Position numbers and translations under genes: made by a program
Part shown: piece after piece, positions 62,944-64,000 of the stretch
Position numbering within the stretch: the first letter of the stretch is position 1
Layout of the letters: the number at the start of each line of letters is the position of its first letter
Assembly: GCF_000729995.1 (NCBI RefSeq)
Contig: NZ_JNFG01000003.1
Coordinates: forward strand, 1 to 64,000
Origin: Caballeronia sordidicola
GTDB lineage: Bacteria > Pseudomonadota > Gammaproteobacteria > Burkholderiales > Burkholderiaceae
Direction of reading: 5' to 3'
DNA: 64,000 bases
Notes under the pieces: model-generated
The model's database searches: none
What the model was told of the DNA's origin: nothing
What the model saw: the letters and a program-made list of their open reading frames with translations, nothing else

Positions 62944-64000
62944 GGCTTCGCCTCCACGCCTGGAACGCTGACAGTGGCGCGGCGATGACTGATGAGTCCG
63001 CCGGGCCGCACTATCATGATGAAGACCATAGCGACACCGAACAGCAGCATTCTGTACTCGGAGAAATCGCGCCCCAACTCCGGCAGAATCACGAGCAGCG
63101 AAGCCGCCAGGACGACACCGAGTTGGCTGCCCATGCCGCCCAGCACCACGATCGCAAGGATGGTGGCCGACTCCGAGAATGTGAAGCTCTCCGGCGAGAT
63201 AAACCCCTGCCGTGCCGCGAAGAAAACGCCGCCGAATCCTGCCAGCATTGCACCGGTTGCGAAAGCCGACAGTTTCACATTCGTCACGTTGATGCCCATT
63301 GCCTTGCAGGCGATCTCGTCCTCGCGCACCGCTTCCCACGCGCGTCCGACAGGCAAGCGCCTGAGTCTCGAGACAAGGAGGTTTGTGAGCAGTGCAAGTA
63401 CAAGGATCAGGTAGTACAGGAAGACGACTCTCTGACCGGCCGAGTATTCAAGGCCGAACACGGAGGCAAACGTAGGCCCCTCTCCCGACGCCTGCATGGG
63501 GAGGCCGAAGAAGGTCGGTTTCGGAATGGACGAGATGCCGTTTGGTCCACCGGTGACATCCCCCCAATTGACGAGCACCAACCGTATGATCTCTCCGAAT
63601 CCCAGCGTCACGATGGCCAGATAGTCGCCCCTGAGTCTGAGCGTGGGATAGCCGAGCACCACGCCGAACGTGGCAGCAAGCCCACCGGCAATCGGCAGAC
63701 ACTGCCAGAACCCGAGACCGAAATGAGTCGATAACAGGCCGTACGTGTACGCCCCGACTGCGTAAAACGCGACGTAGCCCAGGTCGAGCAAACCCGCAAG
63801 ACCGACAACCACGTTCAGACCCCAGCCCAGCATCACGTAGATCAGTACGGTCGTCGCGGTATCGACCACATAGCGGTTTCCTGCGAACAGCGCCGGGAGC
63901 AGCACGGCGAATGCCACACATGCAGCGCCGGCCCACACGAGCGAGCCGTTGCCGGTGACCTCGGAAACGGGCCTGGCGCGCAATCGCCGCTTTGAAAACA
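62940..64000 (-). CDS. livM: LivM-type branched-chain ABC permease (runs off window)
   Basis: At least 347 aa of a LivM permease with about nine spans, [24 protein letters not shown] near the N-terminal third, [21 protein letters not shown] near 125, and [15 protein letters not shown] near 250. The open frame continues without a stop to the window edge, so the true start is probably outside. livH and a binding protein would be expected further upstream. Confidence 0.88.
   Translation of the reverse strand, partial: FSKRRLRARPVSEVTGNGSLVWAGAACVAFAVLLPALFAGNRYVVDTATTVLIYVMLGWGLNVVVGLAGLLDLGYVAFYAVGAYTYGLLSTHFGLGFWQCLPIAGGLAATFGVVLGYPTLRLRGDYLAIVTLGFGEIIRLVLVNWGDVTGGPNGISSIPKPTFFGLPMQASGEGPTFASVFGLEYSAGQRVVFLYYLILVLALLTNLLVSRLRRLPVGRAWEAVREDEIACKAMGINVTNVKLSAFATGAMLAGFGGVFFAARQGFISPESFTFSESATILAIVVLGGMGSQLGVVLAASLLVILPELGRDFSEYRMLLFGVAMVFIMIVRPGGLISHRRATVSVPGVEAKP

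Noticed and set aside
1-64000. Mobile elements, CRISPR arrays, tRNA or rRNA genes
   Set aside because: None seen: no transposase, integrase, inverted-terminal-repeat element, spaced repeat array or tRNA-like cloverleaf was recognised by eye.

Overview
The window reads as chromosomal DNA of a metabolically versatile betaproteobacterium of the Burkholderiaceae, most likely Paraburkholderia, Caballeronia or Burkholderia. The basis is high GC, dense operons with 4-nt overlaps, the DUF3348-DUF802-OmpA-DUF2894 gene set, a DUF4148-like tail on one protein, and a large load of catabolic and ABC-transport genes. I see no rRNA, tRNA, CRISPR array, transposase, integrase or phage gene. Species assignment is inference.

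Layout. 0.4-4.6 kb: an amino-acid-type ABC uptake operon (binding protein, permease-ATPase fusion, GntR/FadR regulator, DUF1989 protein) behind a promoter with two TNGTNNNACNA operators. 4.7-8.7 kb: a 34-codon membrane microprotein, a membrane-anchored DUF4148-like protein, a FAN1-type VRR-NUC nuclease with a LexA box at its start, and an orphan ABC ATPase with altered motifs. 8.7-12.4 kb: DUF2182 and DUF899 genes divergent from a winged-helix regulator and a beta-propeller protein. 12.5-28.5 kb: a 14-gene minus-strand tetritol (erythritol/threitol/erythrulose) operon with eryABCD, DhaKL, DUF2291, a ribose-type ABC transporter, TpiA- and RpiB-like isomerases and a second FGGY kinase plus FAD dehydrogenase pair. 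28.7-37.1 kb: a methyltransferase, a TonB-dependent siderophore receptor with a PepSY-type membrane protein and a Fur-like promoter, a LysE exporter, two divergent GH13 enzymes and an ABM monooxygenase. 37.5-41.9 kb: a four-gene MotAB/TolQR/ZorAB-like motor cluster of unknown function. 41.9-44.8 kb: a GDSL lipoprotein, and a TetR-GST divergon with three identical operators. 45.1-51.2 kb: a split TPP decarboxylase, a PAS-AraC regulator, and a DAO oxidase, aminotransferase and P5C dehydrogenase set. 51.5-59.5 kb: a LysR gene followed by an itaconate-type CoA pathway (hydratase, acyl-CoA dehydrogenase, class III CoA-transferase, MmgE/PrpD, CitE-like lyase) and an aldehyde dehydrogenase. 59.6-64 kb: a VOC protein, an NQO-type oxidoreductase, and livF, livG and livM of a branched-chain-type ABC transporter that runs off the window.

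How it fits together. Two stretches are coherent pathways. The tetritol operon would import a C4 polyol, phosphorylate and oxidise it, and isomerise it to D-erythrose 4-phosphate; it carries two kinase/dehydrogenase entry pairs and a DhaKL-type ketose kinase. The itaconate-type cluster would activate a C5 dicarboxylate to its CoA ester, hydrate it and cleave it to acetyl-CoA and pyruvate. The best candidate for an undescribed system is the motor-like cluster at 37.5-41.9 kb: a predicted proton channel with a long, recently duplicated coiled-coil tail, a peptidoglycan-anchored partner that keeps the membrane Asp, and two flanking proteins of unknown function.
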